64,000 bases of DNA from Psychrobacillus sp. FSL K6-2836 (GCF_038003085.1 NZ_JBBOOM010000001.1:1984001-2048000); one strand, 5' to 3'; counted from the first letter of the stretch, positions 25,638 to 34,013 are shown. Numbers and translations are program-made. Notes: a model not told the origin generated them from the sequence alone.

Positions 25638-26834
25638 TTAACTTTCTAATACTGGCTGGTAAAGTTGAGAAACTCCCGAAGAAATTGCTGCTTCACTCAC
25701 TGCTTTAGCCACAACTTGAACGACTCTCTCATCCAATGCATTTGGAATGATATAGTCATCTCTAAGGTCGTTTTCATTCACTAGTGATGCAATTGCCTCG
25801 ACCGCAGCCAACTTCATCTGTTCATTAATATCCGTTGCTCTTACATCTAAGGCACCTCTGAAAATCCCTGGAAACGCTAAAACATTATTAACTTGGTTTG
25901 GATAATCAGAGCGTCCAGTTGCCACCACTCTAACTCCCCATTCTTTTGCAAGTTCATACGGAATTTCAGGAGTAGGATTAGCAAGAGCAAAAATAATTGG
26001 GTCCGTATTCATCGATTGAACTAAATCTTTTGTGAGAAGATTGGCTACGGATACACCGATAAATATATCTGATCCTTCCATTGCATCTTTTAAAGAACCC
26101 GTTAAACCAAGTGGGTTTGTTAAATTTGCAATCGATTGTTTAACAGGATTCATGCCTTTTTCCCGGCCTTCATAAATAATTCCTGTTGAATCACACATAA
26201 TAATATTAGTATATCCTAATTGAAGAAGCACTTTTAAAATGGCCATTCCGGCAGCCCCAGCTCCATTAATCACAACTTTAACATTATTATTTGTTTTATT
26301 TACAAGTTTCATCGCGTTTTGAAGTCCCGCACCTACGACAATTGCCGTGCCATGTTGGTCATCATGAAATACTGGTATATCTAATTCCATGCGAAGTCGA
26401 TCTTCAATTTCAAAACAACGTGGCGCGGAAATATCCTCTAAGTTTATAGCACCAAAAGTTGGACTTAGTGCTTTAACAATCTGGACGATTTCATCTACAT
26501 TTTTTGTGTCCAAACAAATCGGAAATGCATCAACGCCTGCAAATCTTTTTAGTAAAATTGCTTTTCCTTCCATAACGGGTAAAGCAGCTCCTGGTCCAAT
26601 ATCACCGAGGCCTAATACAGCAGTACCATCTGTTACTACAGCAACTAAATTCCCTTTAGCGGTATAGTCGTAAATTGTGGATGGATTGTTATGGATTTCA
26701 ATACAAGGTTCCGCAACCCCCGGAGAGTACGCCAAACTTAAATCCTCCATGCTGTCCATTGGAACTTTAAAGACAACTTCCATCTTTCCCTTGCTTTCAC
26801 GATGCAATCTTAATGCTCTTGATCTCAAATCCAT
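25638..26834 (-). CDS. NAD(P)-dependent malic enzyme
   Basis: Oxidatively decarboxylates malate to pyruvate. 398 residues from the ATG at 26832-26834 (an ATG at 26849 is possible but abuts its ribosome site). N-terminal malic domain with YSPGVAEPC, the catalytic region VTDGTAVLGLGDIGP and VMEGKAILLKRFAG, then the NAD-binding domain with VINGAGAAGMAIL (about 185-197) and FALANPTPEI. This is the short bacterial form lacking the phosphotransacetylase tail. Consensus promoter upstream. Confidence 0.94.
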   Translation of the reverse strand: MDLRSRALRLHRESKGKMEVVFKVPMDSMEDLSLAYSPGVAEPCIEIHNNPSTIYDYTAKGNLVAVVTDGTAVLGLGDIGPGAALPVMEGKAILLKRFAGVDAFPICLDTKNVDEIVQIVKALSPTFGAINLEDISAPRCFEIEDRLRMELDIPVFHDDQHGTAIVVGAGLQNAMKLVNKTNNNVKVVINGAGAAGMAILKVLLQLGYTNIIMCDSTGIIYEGREKGMNPVKQSIANLTNPLGLTGSLKDAMEGSDIFIGVSVANLLTKDLVQSMNTDPIIFALANPTPEIPYELAKEWGVRVVATGRSDYPNQVNNVLAFPGIFRGALDVRATDINEQMKLAAVEAIASLVNENDLRDDYIIPNALDERVVQVVAKAVSEAAISSGVSQLYQPVLES

Positions 26835-26918
26835 CTTCGCACACACCATCCTTTTTTGTATTTTCCTCTTTGATAAGGATTATTAGAGTGTTCTCTCCAA
26901 AATCTTTATATTCTGAGA

Positions 26919-26947
26919 ATTATAGATAGTATTAAAGTGGATGTCAA
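26919..26947 (-). promoter_or_regulatory. consensus promoter of malic enzyme gene
   Basis: On the minus strand, TTGACA (26942-26947) and TATAAT (26919-26924) stand 17 bp apart, a perfect sigma-A promoter, about 70-85 bp before the start codon. Confidence 0.85.
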
Positions 26948-27056
26948 CGGTTAATACTTAGTGAACATCTTCACAAATAACTTCCTATGTTTATATTTTA
27001 TTGGAAAATAAAGTATATTTTTTATTATTTAAGGTTAATAATCATCAAAAATTTGC

Positions 27057-27202
27057 AAAAAAAAATCGGCAGCCATTTTTTTGGCTACCGACATATGAAT
27101 GCACTGTCTCAACTTTGAGGGGGTTAAGGTGTGCCGAGTAATCAGCTACAATTTGGAGAAAAGTCGCTGTTTAGAATTTCTCAATTAGGAGAAACTTTCT
27201 AT
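27057..27202 (-). ncRNA. probable Fur-controlled small RNA
   Basis: Minus-strand transcription unit without an ORF. It has a promoter TTGACT (27232-27237), 17-bp spacer and TATCAT (27209-27214), a predicted start near 27202 and a strong terminator: TCGGTAGCC/GGCTGCCGA stem (27091-27083 with 27074-27066) plus nine T. The predicted RNA is about 145 nt and includes the C-rich stretch CACACCTTAACCCCCTC (27134-27118). A Fur box overlaps the -10. Layout and C-rich unpaired segment recall FsrA of B. subtilis, though homology cannot be shown here. Confidence 0.6.
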
Positions 27203-27204
27203 AT

Positions 27205-27223
27205 GGTAATGATAATCATTTTC
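27205..27223. promoter_or_regulatory. Fur box between sRNA and FhuF-like gene
   Basis: GGTAATGATAATCATTTTC matches the 19-bp Fur consensus at 17 positions. It covers the -10 of the minus-strand promoter and lies about 20 bp before the plus-strand FhuF-like gene, so iron-replete Fur should repress both. Confidence 0.85.
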
Positions 27224-27242
27224 AATTAAAAAGTCAAACAAT

Positions 27243-27962
27243 TTGTATAAAAAAATGTATACTACTTATATGACAATCTTATCGAATGACCAAATCCAAC
27301 AATTAAATAACTATAGTGTTTTTATCCAGACGAGTGGAACAACTTTATTCAATGGAAATAATATAGCTAGTGCGCTTCCCATCATTAAGCTAATTTCTTC
27401 TGCACCTAATGATCCTATCGCTGCTTCTTTCTTTATGAGACGTGTTGGAATGTTCATCTCCATGCAGTTTTACATGATGACGATGTATGATGAGATTTGG
27501 GATGGTCCTCTAGATCAGCTGCAGTTTTTTGGCACGACCGAATATGGAAATAAAACAATTAGTACGTTTATCCCTCAAGAGTATTTTCGAGACGTACAAG
27601 AAAATCGCAAGGTGGATGTGCAGCTTATTTGGGAGCAACAATGTTTCCCTATTATTGAACAGCTTCGCTCACAATGCAGTATTTCTCCATTAACACTTTG
27701 GGAAAATGTTTTTGGATACTTATTATGGCATTACTATACGTTTTTTGAAAACCCAGCATTAGATCAAAAAGCTTGGCATGACTGGAATCTGTTAAAGGAT
27801 CCAACAATTTGGAAGGCATTTACCTCGAAAGAATATTTACGTTTTTATTTGAAAGAACGAAATCCCGCAGAACTCATAAATACAACAGTCAGAACCACTT
27901 GTTGCTTTTCAAAGGATATACCTGGATTGCAAAAGTGTGGTTTTTGCCCACAAGGAAAATAA
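27243..27962 (+). CDS. FhuF-like (2Fe-2S) ferric-siderophore reductase family protein
   Basis: 239 residues from the TTG at 27243; ATGs at 27255 and 27270 are equally possible, as no ribosome site is visible, and MTILSNDQ at 27270 looks natural. The C-terminus carries TCCFSKDIPGLQKCGFCP, the CC-x10-C-x2-C cysteine set of FhuF-type reductases that holds a 2Fe-2S cluster and reduces ferric siderophores in the cytosol. The remainder is helical and divergent. The upstream Fur box supports iron-starvation induction. No siderophore transporter is in this window. Confidence 0.78.
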   Translation: MYKKMYTTYMTILSNDQIQQLNNYSVFIQTSGTTLFNGNNIASALPIIKLISSAPNDPIAASFFMRRVGMFISMQFYMMTMYDEIWDGPLDQLQFFGTTEYGNKTISTFIPQEYFRDVQENRKVDVQLIWEQQCFPIIEQLRSQCSISPLTLWENVFGYLLWHYYTFFENPALDQKAWHDWNLLKDPTIWKAFTSKEYLRFYLKERNPAELINTTVRTTCCFSKDIPGLQKCGFCPQGK

Positions 27963-28041
27963 TTATATTAGATAATTTATGCATGTTTGCTCCCTCTTTG
28001 GACATACCTAAGAAGAGTTCAATAAAAAGGAGTGAGGAAGA

Positions 28042-28353
28042 TTGGGAAACAATATAGACGAACGTGTCGAAGCTAAGCTTGATAGCATTGGTCAAGAAGA
28101 AAAAGAAGAAATTCTAAAAAACTTTTCTAGCTTTAAATCGTATTTATCCGGAAAAGTTGCAGCCGGTGAAAAAATGGGACTTAGTGATGAAGTTTTAGCT
28201 AAAGCTACCGAAAAAGTTGCTGGTTATTTAGCCAACCACGAAGAACCACGTAACCGAGAAGAACATGTTCTTCAACAATTGTGGAAAAGCGGAGACAAAG
28301 ATCAGCAACAAGCACTCAGCCATATGCTTTTGAACATGGTTAAAAATGGCTGA
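28042..28353 (+). CDS. DUF3243 (YmfJ-like) protein
   Basis: 103 residues, soluble and helical. The central SFKSYLSGKVAAGEKMGLSDEVLAKATEKVAGYLA and the later NREEHVLQQLWKSGDKDQQQALSHMLLNMV follow the DUF3243 pattern of B. subtilis YmfJ. Role unknown. The start is a TTG at 28042 with AAGGAG about ten bases upstream. The next gene begins 8 bp before its stop, showing translational coupling. Confidence 0.8.
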   Translation: MGNNIDERVEAKLDSIGQEEKEEILKNFSSFKSYLSGKVAAGEKMGLSDEVLAKATEKVAGYLANHEEPRNREEHVLQQLWKSGDKDQQQALSHMLLNMVKNG

Positions 28354-28558
28354 AGATATTCGCAAGGATGCAACAGGAAGATTCCTCGACAATCCCGATG
28401 GTGTACGCACCACCAAGGAAAGTTTGTTTGATATGCATGAGGACATGCAAACGGTAGATGCCCTACCTGTTGAGGATATAAATATTGAGTTTCTAGATGA
28501 AAAAGACCACAACCACACAAAAAATCGTTCACTCAGTGAGGAACGATACCCCAAATAA
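28346..28558 (+). CDS. small acidic hypothetical protein
   Basis: 70 residues, charged, without membrane segment or known motif; it opens with MAEDIRKDATGRFLDNPDGVRTT. The ATG overlaps the end of the DUF3243 gene by 8 bp and has no separate ribosome site, so it is probably read by coupled translation. Followed by a terminator. I do not recognise the family. Confidence 0.55.
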   Translation: MAEDIRKDATGRFLDNPDGVRTTKESLFDMHEDMQTVDALPVEDINIEFLDEKDHNHTKNRSLSEERYPK

Positions 28559-28563
28559 GAAAA

Positions 28564-28600
28564 ACGCTTGCTCCCATCCACGCAGGAGCAAGCTTTTTTT
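28564..28600 (+). terminator. intrinsic terminator
   Basis: GCTTGCTCC and GGAGCAAGC arms, then TTTTTT. The right arm is also the start of the following tandem repeat. Confidence 0.85.
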
Positions 28601-28671
28601 ATAGGACGAGCTTTGCGCAGGAGCAAGTGTTTTTATGCGACGAGCTTTGCGCAGGAGCAAGTGTTTTTATG
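28583..28671. repeat. 34-bp tandem repeat derived from a terminator arm
   Basis: GACGAGCTTTGCGCAGGAGC continued by AAGTGTTTTTATG occurs twice in tandem at 28605-28637 and 28639-28671 (34-bp period). It is preceded by a partial copy in the terminator (28583-28604). A diverged copy, GACGAGCTTTGCGCTGGAGC, is at 45941, so it is a dispersed family. Confidence 0.75.
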
Positions 28672-28690
28672 TGAGAAGCAAACTCTACCC

Positions 28691-29230
28691 CTATATTAGT
28701 TTTGCCGCTACTAGTCTTGTACGAATGATAATACCTATTAACGCAGCAACAACCGCTTTCGCTAGGTCAGGAAGCACAAATGGTAACATTCCCCCTTTAA
28801 ACGCTGCATCCCAAGGCAGTTCTGCAGCTACCTTGAGCCAAATTGAGCCAAGGAGTAATATGATAAATACAGCTATTATATTTGCAATCATTGCTTGTAC
28901 TTTTGAATACTGAAATGTATCTAAATACCACCCAACAAATAAAGCTGCAGGTATTATTGCTATTAGGTAACCACCAGTCGGACCAAGTATATAACCGAAT
29001 CCACCTTTCATGCCGGCGAATACTGGAATACCTATTATCCCCATCAACACATACACAGTTACTGCAAGTGTGCTATACTTTGCTCCTAATATAGTTGCTG
29101 TTAACATTACCGCAATCGTCATTAATGTAAACGGTACTGGTGGTATATTAATCATAATTTGTGCAGCAACTGCGATGATCGCTGCAAACATTGCTGCTAC
29201 AATCATCATTTTTAAACGCTCGTTTCTCAT
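28691..29230 (-). CDS. bioY: biotin transporter substrate-binding S-component BioY
   Basis: 179-residue membrane protein of an ECF-type biotin importer; it binds biotin and uses the shared EcfAAT module encoded elsewhere. Five to six hydrophobic segments with the BioY hallmarks PPVPFTLMTIAVMLTA, IPVFAGMKGG and ILGPTGGYLIA. The ATG at 29230 follows GAGGGGGAAG. A consensus promoter and a 40-bp perfect palindrome lie directly upstream, typical of BirA control by biotin. Confidence 0.95.
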   Translation of the reverse strand: MRNERLKMMIVAAMFAAIIAVAAQIMINIPPVPFTLMTIAVMLTATILGAKYSTLAVTVYVLMGIIGIPVFAGMKGGFGYILGPTGGYLIAIIPAALFVGWYLDTFQYSKVQAMIANIIAVFIILLLGSIWLKVAAELPWDAAFKGGMLPFVLPDLAKAVVAALIGIIIRTRLVAAKLI

Positions 29231-29247
29231 AAGTCTTCCCCCTCATT

Positions 29248-29287
29248 AAATGAGTTAACTAAATTTTATTTTTTAGTTAACTCATTT
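29248..29287. promoter_or_regulatory. palindromic operator of bioY (probable BirA site)
   Basis: Perfect inverted repeat: two 16-bp arms (29248-29263 and 29272-29287), each containing GTTAAC, around an AT spacer of 8. It starts right at the predicted transcription start of bioY. GTTAAC-type half sites with a wide spacer are characteristic of Firmicute BirA operators. Confidence 0.75.
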
Positions 29288-29289
29288 AT

Positions 29290-29318
29290 ATTTTAGTAAG
29301 AAATGGAACGCTCGTCAA
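29290..29318 (-). promoter_or_regulatory. bioY promoter
   Basis: TTGACG (29313-29318), 17-bp spacer and TAAAAT (29290-29295) on the minus strand, immediately followed by the palindromic operator. Confidence 0.8.
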
Positions 29319-29356
29319 TACAAATAATTGTCAGATACGTTAACTTGCAAATAAAA

Positions 29357-29389
29357 AATGCGTCACACCCCTAGGGAATGTGACACATT
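29357..29389 (-). terminator. intrinsic terminator
   Basis: AATGTGTCACA...TGTGACGCATT stem on the minus strand followed by TTTTTATTT. It ends the DUF1992 gene. Confidence 0.85.
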
Positions 29390-29394
29390 CATTA

Positions 29395-29781
29395 TTACCA
29401 TCTACTAATAGCTGAATCTATTGTTTCTAATCTCACTGTTCCTTTTTGCATAGGTGGCGGACAAGCTTTGTTATACTGCATTATTTTCTCATTCACTTTT
29501 GTTACTCTAAATTGTAAGCCTTCTTTTTCACCATTTGCATATTTTTGGGCAATATCATTCAATTCGTCTTTTATCTCATGCTGGAGCTTTAACCAGTGTG
29601 GTTTAAATCCCGCATCCTTCGCAATTTTTTGAAAGTGTTGAAAGATGTCCCCCGAGAAATATTCCTCCGAAATCGGCTTGCCTGCTCCCTTTAGATTATC
29701 CATACCACCTGTCTTTGAGTACTCCTTTAAAATATCTCCTATCAAATCATTACTTGGCTTATTGAAGCTATCATTATCCAT
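29395..29781 (-). CDS. DUF1992 (DnaJ-homologue subfamily) protein
   Basis: 128 residues with the DUF1992 pattern: DLIGDILKEYSKTGGMDNLKGAGKPI near the start, then LKQ-like helix HWLKLQHEIKDELND and a C-terminal NKACPPPMQKGTVRLE. The family is named for a DnaJ-like relative in eukaryotes, but bacterial members lack a J domain and their role is unknown. Soluble and single. AAGGAGAG precedes the ATG. Confidence 0.85.
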   Translation of the reverse strand: MDNDSFNKPSNDLIGDILKEYSKTGGMDNLKGAGKPISEEYFSGDIFQHFQKIAKDAGFKPHWLKLQHEIKDELNDIAQKYANGEKEGLQFRVTKVNEKIMQYNKACPPPMQKGTVRLETIDSAISRW

Positions 29782-29843
29782 AGTGAACTCTCCTTCATGA
29801 ATGATTAGGTTATTCTTTTGGAATGCGATTAAAAACTATTTTG

Positions 29844-30114
29844 TATGAGAGTGATTGTCTTCTATACTAGAGCGAAATCGGGCTGTTCGAGAGTGATCAC
29901 AACCTATACGAGAGTACTTCAGCCCTGTTAGTGCAATCGAGCTCCATACGAGAGTGATTGTCTTCTATGCGAGAGCGAAATCAGGCTGTTCGAGAGTGAT
30001 CACAATCTATACGAGAGTACTTCAGCCTTGTAAGTTCAATCGAGCTCTATACGAGAGAGATTGTCTTCTATACGAGAGCGAAATCAGGCTGTTCGAGAGT
30101 GATCACAATCTTGC
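29844..30114. repeat. 103-bp tandem array built from 21-bp units
   Basis: Copies start at 29844, 29947 and 30050 (103-bp period, about 2.6 copies, roughly 90 percent alike). Each copy consists of four 21-bp units beginning TACGAGAG (29844, 29865, 29886, 29907) plus one 19-bp unit. The last copy runs into the stop codon of the PH-domain gene. No ORF across it is credible. Confidence 0.9.
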
Positions 30115-30558
30115 ATGAGCAATATGTGCTGCTTTATCTAATAATACTTTTATAAACTGTTCTTGATTGTCGGGAGAAATAATTATACTCCCCATTAACG
30201 AGTTTTTATAATGAATTTCAAGTGCATCCTTGGAAGATAGAATTCGATATCCAGCTAATATATTGGATGATTTATTTATCTTTGTCATATCCTTATACTT
30301 TATTTTACTCCGAAAAGGACCCCCTTTGACATACAGAAAATCATCATAAAAAATGTATTGGATATCTAAGGAAATCCATATTAGGAAACCTGCACATACA
30401 AAAAACAATACAGTCATTATCCATATAGCAGTATATTCAGGTGAATTTGTAAAAAACAATTCGTATGCGACCGGCCACAATGTCGCTAAAGCAACAATAA
30501 ATAGCGCAACCGACATCATGATTATAAATGTCCGATCTATTTTTGAACGGAATTTCAT
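30103..30558 (-). CDS. PH-domain membrane protein
   Basis: 151 residues: two membrane helices (about 10-30 and 42-63), then a bacterial PH-like domain (IQYIFYDDFLYVKGGPFRSKIKY, then the ILAGYRILSSKDALEIHY strand). This matches the bPH_4/YyaB type. Role unknown. AGGAGG precedes the ATG, 12 bp after the AI-2E gene, so they form an operon. Its last codons and stop lie in the 103-bp repeat array, implying the array reached or formed the gene end. Confidence 0.8.
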   Translation of the reverse strand: MKFRSKIDRTFIIMMSVALFIVALATLWPVAYELFFTNSPEYTAIWIMTVLFFVCAGFLIWISLDIQYIFYDDFLYVKGGPFRSKIKYKDMTKINKSSNILAGYRILSSKDALEIHYKNSLMGSIIISPDNQEQFIKVLLDKAAHIAHARL

Positions 30559-30570
30559 TGTTTTTACCTC

Positions 30571-31650
30571 CTAAATCGACTTTGTAGCTGCATCCTTTAT
30601 GCCCTTTCGGTGTGCATAGATATTTTTTAAAATAACTTTAATCACTGCGTAGGTAGGAATTGCTAATATAATTCCCCATAATCCGGCGATATTCCCAGCT
30701 GCCAAAATAACCGTAATAACCGTTAATGGATGAATATCTAGTGATTTCCCCATTACGTTCGGTGTGATGAAATTACTTTCAATTTGCTGCGCTACTAACA
30801 TAATAATTGCTACATAAATTGCTAGCTTTGGTTTTTGGATAAGCGCAATTATTATTGCTGGAACAACCGCAATATATGGCCCTAAAAATGGAATAACATT
30901 CATCACCATTCCAAATATCGCTAGTAATAAAGCATATTCTAATTTAATAGTAAAATATCCAATCAGCAACATCAATCCAACTAAAAAGCTGACAAATAAT
31001 TGACCTTGAATATATGAACGCAATGTATCATCAATGTCTGCTAAAGTCTTACGTATCCAAGTCTTTTTCTCACCTCTAAAAAAACTAGAAACAAAGGGTG
31101 CAAACTTTTCGTGATCCTTTAACATATACACAAGGAAAAACGGTACAAGTACTAGCAAGAAAACCCCTTGGAATACATTTTGGATGAATTTGAAAAGGAA
31201 GGAGCCAGCTGAAACGGCTATATCATTAATCTTCCCTGTAGCATCATTTACTGTATGTTGAAGGTTATCTGGTAATAGATTCTTTTGAGAAAGTACATAT
31301 TTTGTAAATTGCTCGACATCTTTTACAATCTCCGGTGTATTTTTAACTAGTGTATTCACCTGTTTTGTAAGATGAGGACCAATTAGGGCATAAAATAGCC
31401 ATCCAATTAGACCAATCACAACAAATACCGATAGAATACTTGCCCATCTTGGAAATTTAACTGACTCCAGCAAAGTTAGCAGCGGACGTGATAGATAAAA
31501 AAGTACACCACCTATAAGTAAAGGTAAAAATATCGTTTGTCCAATTATCAAAAGTGGTGAAAAAATACCTTTGACTTCCATGAACATACGAATAATAACT
31601 AATGTCAGTAGTATGGCTACTCCTGTTTGAAACCAAAGTTTCTTTGTCAT
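30571..31650 (-). CDS. AI-2E family (PerM-like) transporter
   Basis: 359 residues with seven to eight hydrophobic segments and the family pattern: FLPLLIGGVLFYLSRPLL, a central soluble loop with NTLVKNTPEIVKDVEQFTK, then GQLFVSFLVGLMLLIGY and MNVIPFLGPYIAVVPAI. Members export autoinducer-2 or act in Na+/H+ exchange; the substrate here is unknown. First gene of a two-gene operon with the PH-domain protein. Confidence 0.88.
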   Translation of the reverse strand: MTKKLWFQTGVAILLTLVIIRMFMEVKGIFSPLLIIGQTIFLPLLIGGVLFYLSRPLLTLLESVKFPRWASILSVFVVIGLIGWLFYALIGPHLTKQVNTLVKNTPEIVKDVEQFTKYVLSQKNLLPDNLQHTVNDATGKINDIAVSAGSFLFKFIQNVFQGVFLLVLVPFFLVYMLKDHEKFAPFVSSFFRGEKKTWIRKTLADIDDTLRSYIQGQLFVSFLVGLMLLIGYFTIKLEYALLLAIFGMVMNVIPFLGPYIAVVPAIIIALIQKPKLAIYVAIIMLVAQQIESNFITPNVMGKSLDIHPLTVITVILAAGNIAGLWGIILAIPTYAVIKVILKNIYAHRKGIKDAATKSI

Positions 31651-31787
31651 GTGATGCTCACATCCTCTATTATTAATAACTACTACATGTTACGGTTTTA
31701 CTGACTTAAAGTTTCAATTATTATTACATATCGTACCATTTTTAAGGTACACTTTTAAATAAATTATTATCGGAAGGATGAGTTAAT

Positions 31788-32228
31788 ATGGAGTACTATA
31801 AGCAACTCAGAAAATACGTAGGGCATCAGCCCCTTATTCTACCAGGCTCGAATGTACTTATATTGAATGATAAAGGACAAGTGTTACTGCAAGAACGAGA
31901 GCCAGGTATTTTCGGACTACCTGGTGGATTAATGGAACTCGGAGAAAGCTTCGAGGATACAGCTAGACGTGAAGTATTGGAAGAAACCGGGCTCTATATA
32001 GGAGCACTCCAGCTTTGCCAAGTCTATTCTGGTCCGGACTATTATGTTGAAAATTCAAATGGTGATACGTTCTATTCAGTTTCTGCAGTTTACAAAACCT
32101 TCGAATACAGTGGAGAGATTTTAGCAGATGGAGTTGAATCCGTTAGCCTTCAATTTTTTTCACCTACTAAATTGCCTGATGGAATTATGGTGAGCTATCG
32201 TAAGTTTATTGAAGATGCTTTGCTTTAA
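31788..32228 (+). CDS. Nudix hydrolase
   Basis: 146 residues with a full Nudix box GGLMELGESFEDTARREVLEETG at about 45-67 (all catalytic glutamates present), preceded by LLQEREPGIFGLPG. It hydrolyses a nucleoside diphosphate linked to another moiety, with Mg2+; the substrate cannot be inferred. The ATG has GGAAGGATG upstream. Single gene. Confidence 0.92.
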   Translation: MEYYKQLRKYVGHQPLILPGSNVLILNDKGQVLLQEREPGIFGLPGGLMELGESFEDTARREVLEETGLYIGALQLCQVYSGPDYYVENSNGDTFYSVSAVYKTFEYSGEILADGVESVSLQFFSPTKLPDGIMVSYRKFIEDALL

Positions 32229-32300
32229 CTTTTAGAGGTCACTACCCATGAAAGCCTCTCTTTTTTCAGTGACTTTATATCTTTTTACTCTAATTTTATT

Positions 32301-32420
32301 TTTACTTGCACTTATTTATCATTTACTTGCTTCCACCTTTGGGTTACTTGCGACCGTATGAGGTTTACTTGATCTACGTCGATATTTACTTGCGATCAAT
32401 TGCATTTTACTCGCAAAACA
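32301..32420. repeat. 21-bp periodic repeat array
   Basis: The core TTTACTTGC recurs at 32301, 32322, 32343 (GTTACTTGC), 32364 (TTTACTTGA), 32385 and 32406 (TTTACTCGC), exactly 21 bp apart, with 12 variable bases between. A minus-strand frame across it reads as heptads beginning ASK/SSK/ASN, but it has no ribosome site and ends in the array. The rest of the 32229-32576 gap holds nothing else recognisable. Confidence 0.85.
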
Positions 32421-32576
32421 GAAAAAATTTCCACCCAAATGTGTAGCATCTAGTTTTCTATAATCAATTTCTACTAAGTGGTCGATTGAAACGGAAATTA
32501 GCGGCATTTTTAATTATGAGCAACATTAGGTTCAAAAAGGAAAGAGACTTTCCAAAGTTGGATAGCCTCTTTCATT

Positions 32577-34013
32577 TTATTTATTGGCGATATGCACTTT
32601 CAGTAATTTACCTTTAACTGTTGTATTTCTCATTTTTTTCAATACAAGCGGACCTTTGCCGTTTAAAATTTCTACATAAGACACGGTATCTTGAATCGTG
32701 ATGATTCCAATATCATCTGCTGAGACTCCTTCGATTTTAGCGATAGTTCCAACAAAATCGACTGCACGGATTTTCTTTTTCTTTCCGCCATTGAAATACA
32801 GTTTTGTAATGTTCGCGTTTAGCTGCTCACCTTTAGATTTTTTTGCTTCTGGCTGCTCCTGCATTTTCACGTCAAATGCAGCACGACCTTTTACAATTTC
32901 CTCTTTTGTAGGCTCTGATGCTGTAGGAATTTCGAAACCTATAAATGATTCAATCTCTCTTACAAACTTATCCTCAAAAGGAGTTGCCAGCATAATCGAT
33001 TTACCACTACGCCCTGCTCGTCCTGTTCTACCTGTACGATGGACATAACTTTCTTCCTCTAATGGAACATCGTAATGAATAACGTGAGTAATATCATCTA
33101 TATCAATCCCACGAGCTGCAACATCCGTAGCAATTAGATAACGGAATTCCCCTCTTCGGAAATCATCCATCACTTCGAAGCGGTCCTCCTGCATCATACC
33201 GCCATGAATTTTATCAGCTGTATAGCCTTTTTCATCTAATACATCTACAAGCTGTTCTACACGTTCTTTTGTACGACAGAAGATAATACAACTGTCGGGA
33301 TTCTCGACAATTGTTAGCTTTTCAAGTAGCGAAAGCTTTAACTCCTCTACTACAACATACTTCACATGTTCAATATCTGGAGCATTTTCTTCAGATGCGT
33401 CAATTTCAATGGATACTGCTTGTTTCATATACTTCGTACTTAATTTTTTAATTTGGTCCGAAAGTGTCGCTGAAAATAACATCGTCGTGCGCGCTTTTGG
33501 AAGTAATTTAATAATGGATTCCACTTGTTCTAAAAAGCCCATATTCAGCATTTCATCTGCTTCATCAATAACAAGATACTCCATTTTAGACACATCTAGC
33601 GTTCCCTTTTCTATATGGTCTAATACTCTACCAGGTGTACCAACAATGATATGTGTTTTTTGCTTTAGAGCTAATTTTTGTCTAGCAAAAGGTGACTTCC
33701 CATATAGTGCCAGCCCTTTTATACGTTTATAACGACCGATATTTGTAATATCTTCTTGGACTTGTACCGCTAGTTCTCGTGTAGGTGTTAACACTAATGC
33801 TTGAGGTTTGTTTTCTTCCCAGTCTACAAGCTCACATAATGGCGTCGCAAAAGAAGCTGTTTTTCCACTACCCGTTTTAGATTTCACTAATACATCCTGT
33901 TTCTCTAAAACAACCGGTATTACTTTTTGCTGCACTTCTGTTGGCTCTGTGTAGCCTAACTGTTCAATGGCATGTAAAATTTTCTCGTCTAACTTAAACT
34001 CTTTAAAATGCAC
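32577..34013 (-). CDS. dbpA: DEAD-box RNA helicase DbpA/YxiN
   Basis: ATP-dependent RNA helicase of 478 residues acting on 23S rRNA during 50S assembly. Motifs in order: Q-like [23 protein letters not shown] (about 46-53), [24 protein letters not shown] (about 150), SAT, then [10 protein letters not shown] and [13 protein letters not shown]. The C-terminal roughly 75 residues ([20 protein letters not shown] to LKVHIANK) are the DbpA RNA-binding domain that recognises hairpin 92. The cupin gene lies just upstream. Confidence 0.95.
   Translation of the reverse strand: MHFKEFKLDEKILHAIEQLGYTEPTEVQQKVIPVVLEKQDVLVKSKTGSGKTASFATPLCELVDWEENKPQALVLTPTRELAVQVQEDITNIGRYKRIKGLALYGKSPFARQKLALKQKTHIIVGTPGRVLDHIEKGTLDVSKMEYLVIDEADEMLNMGFLEQVESIIKLLPKARTTMLFSATLSDQIKKLSTKYMKQAVSIEIDASEENAPDIEHVKYVVVEELKLSLLEKLTIVENPDSCIIFCRTKERVEQLVDVLDEKGYTADKIHGGMMQEDRFEVMDDFRRGEFRYLIATDVAARGIDIDDITHVIHYDVPLEEESYVHRTGRTGRAGRSGKSIMLATPFEDKFVREIESFIGFEIPTASEPTKEEIVKGRAAFDVKMQEQPEAKKSKGEQLNANITKLYFNGGKKKKIRAVDFVGTIAKIEGVSADDIGIITIQDTVSYVEILNGKGPLVLKKMRNTTVKGKLLKVHIANK

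Noticed and set aside
27066..27091. Hairpin read as terminator of a plus-strand gene
   Set aside because: The long T-run is on the minus strand only, and no plus-strand gene ends nearby; it fits the sRNA instead.
29844..30114. CRISPR-like array
   Set aside because: Repeated core is only about 8-10 bp with 21-bp period and no spacer of CRISPR size; no cas genes.
32301..32420. Iteron origin of replication
   Set aside because: No replication initiator gene, no AT-rich unwinding or DnaA boxes recognised nearby.
32319..32507. 62-codon minus-strand ORF with heptad repeats
   Set aside because: The repeats are DNA-level 21-bp units; no ribosome site and the stop lies inside the array. Noted as a finding rather than a gene.
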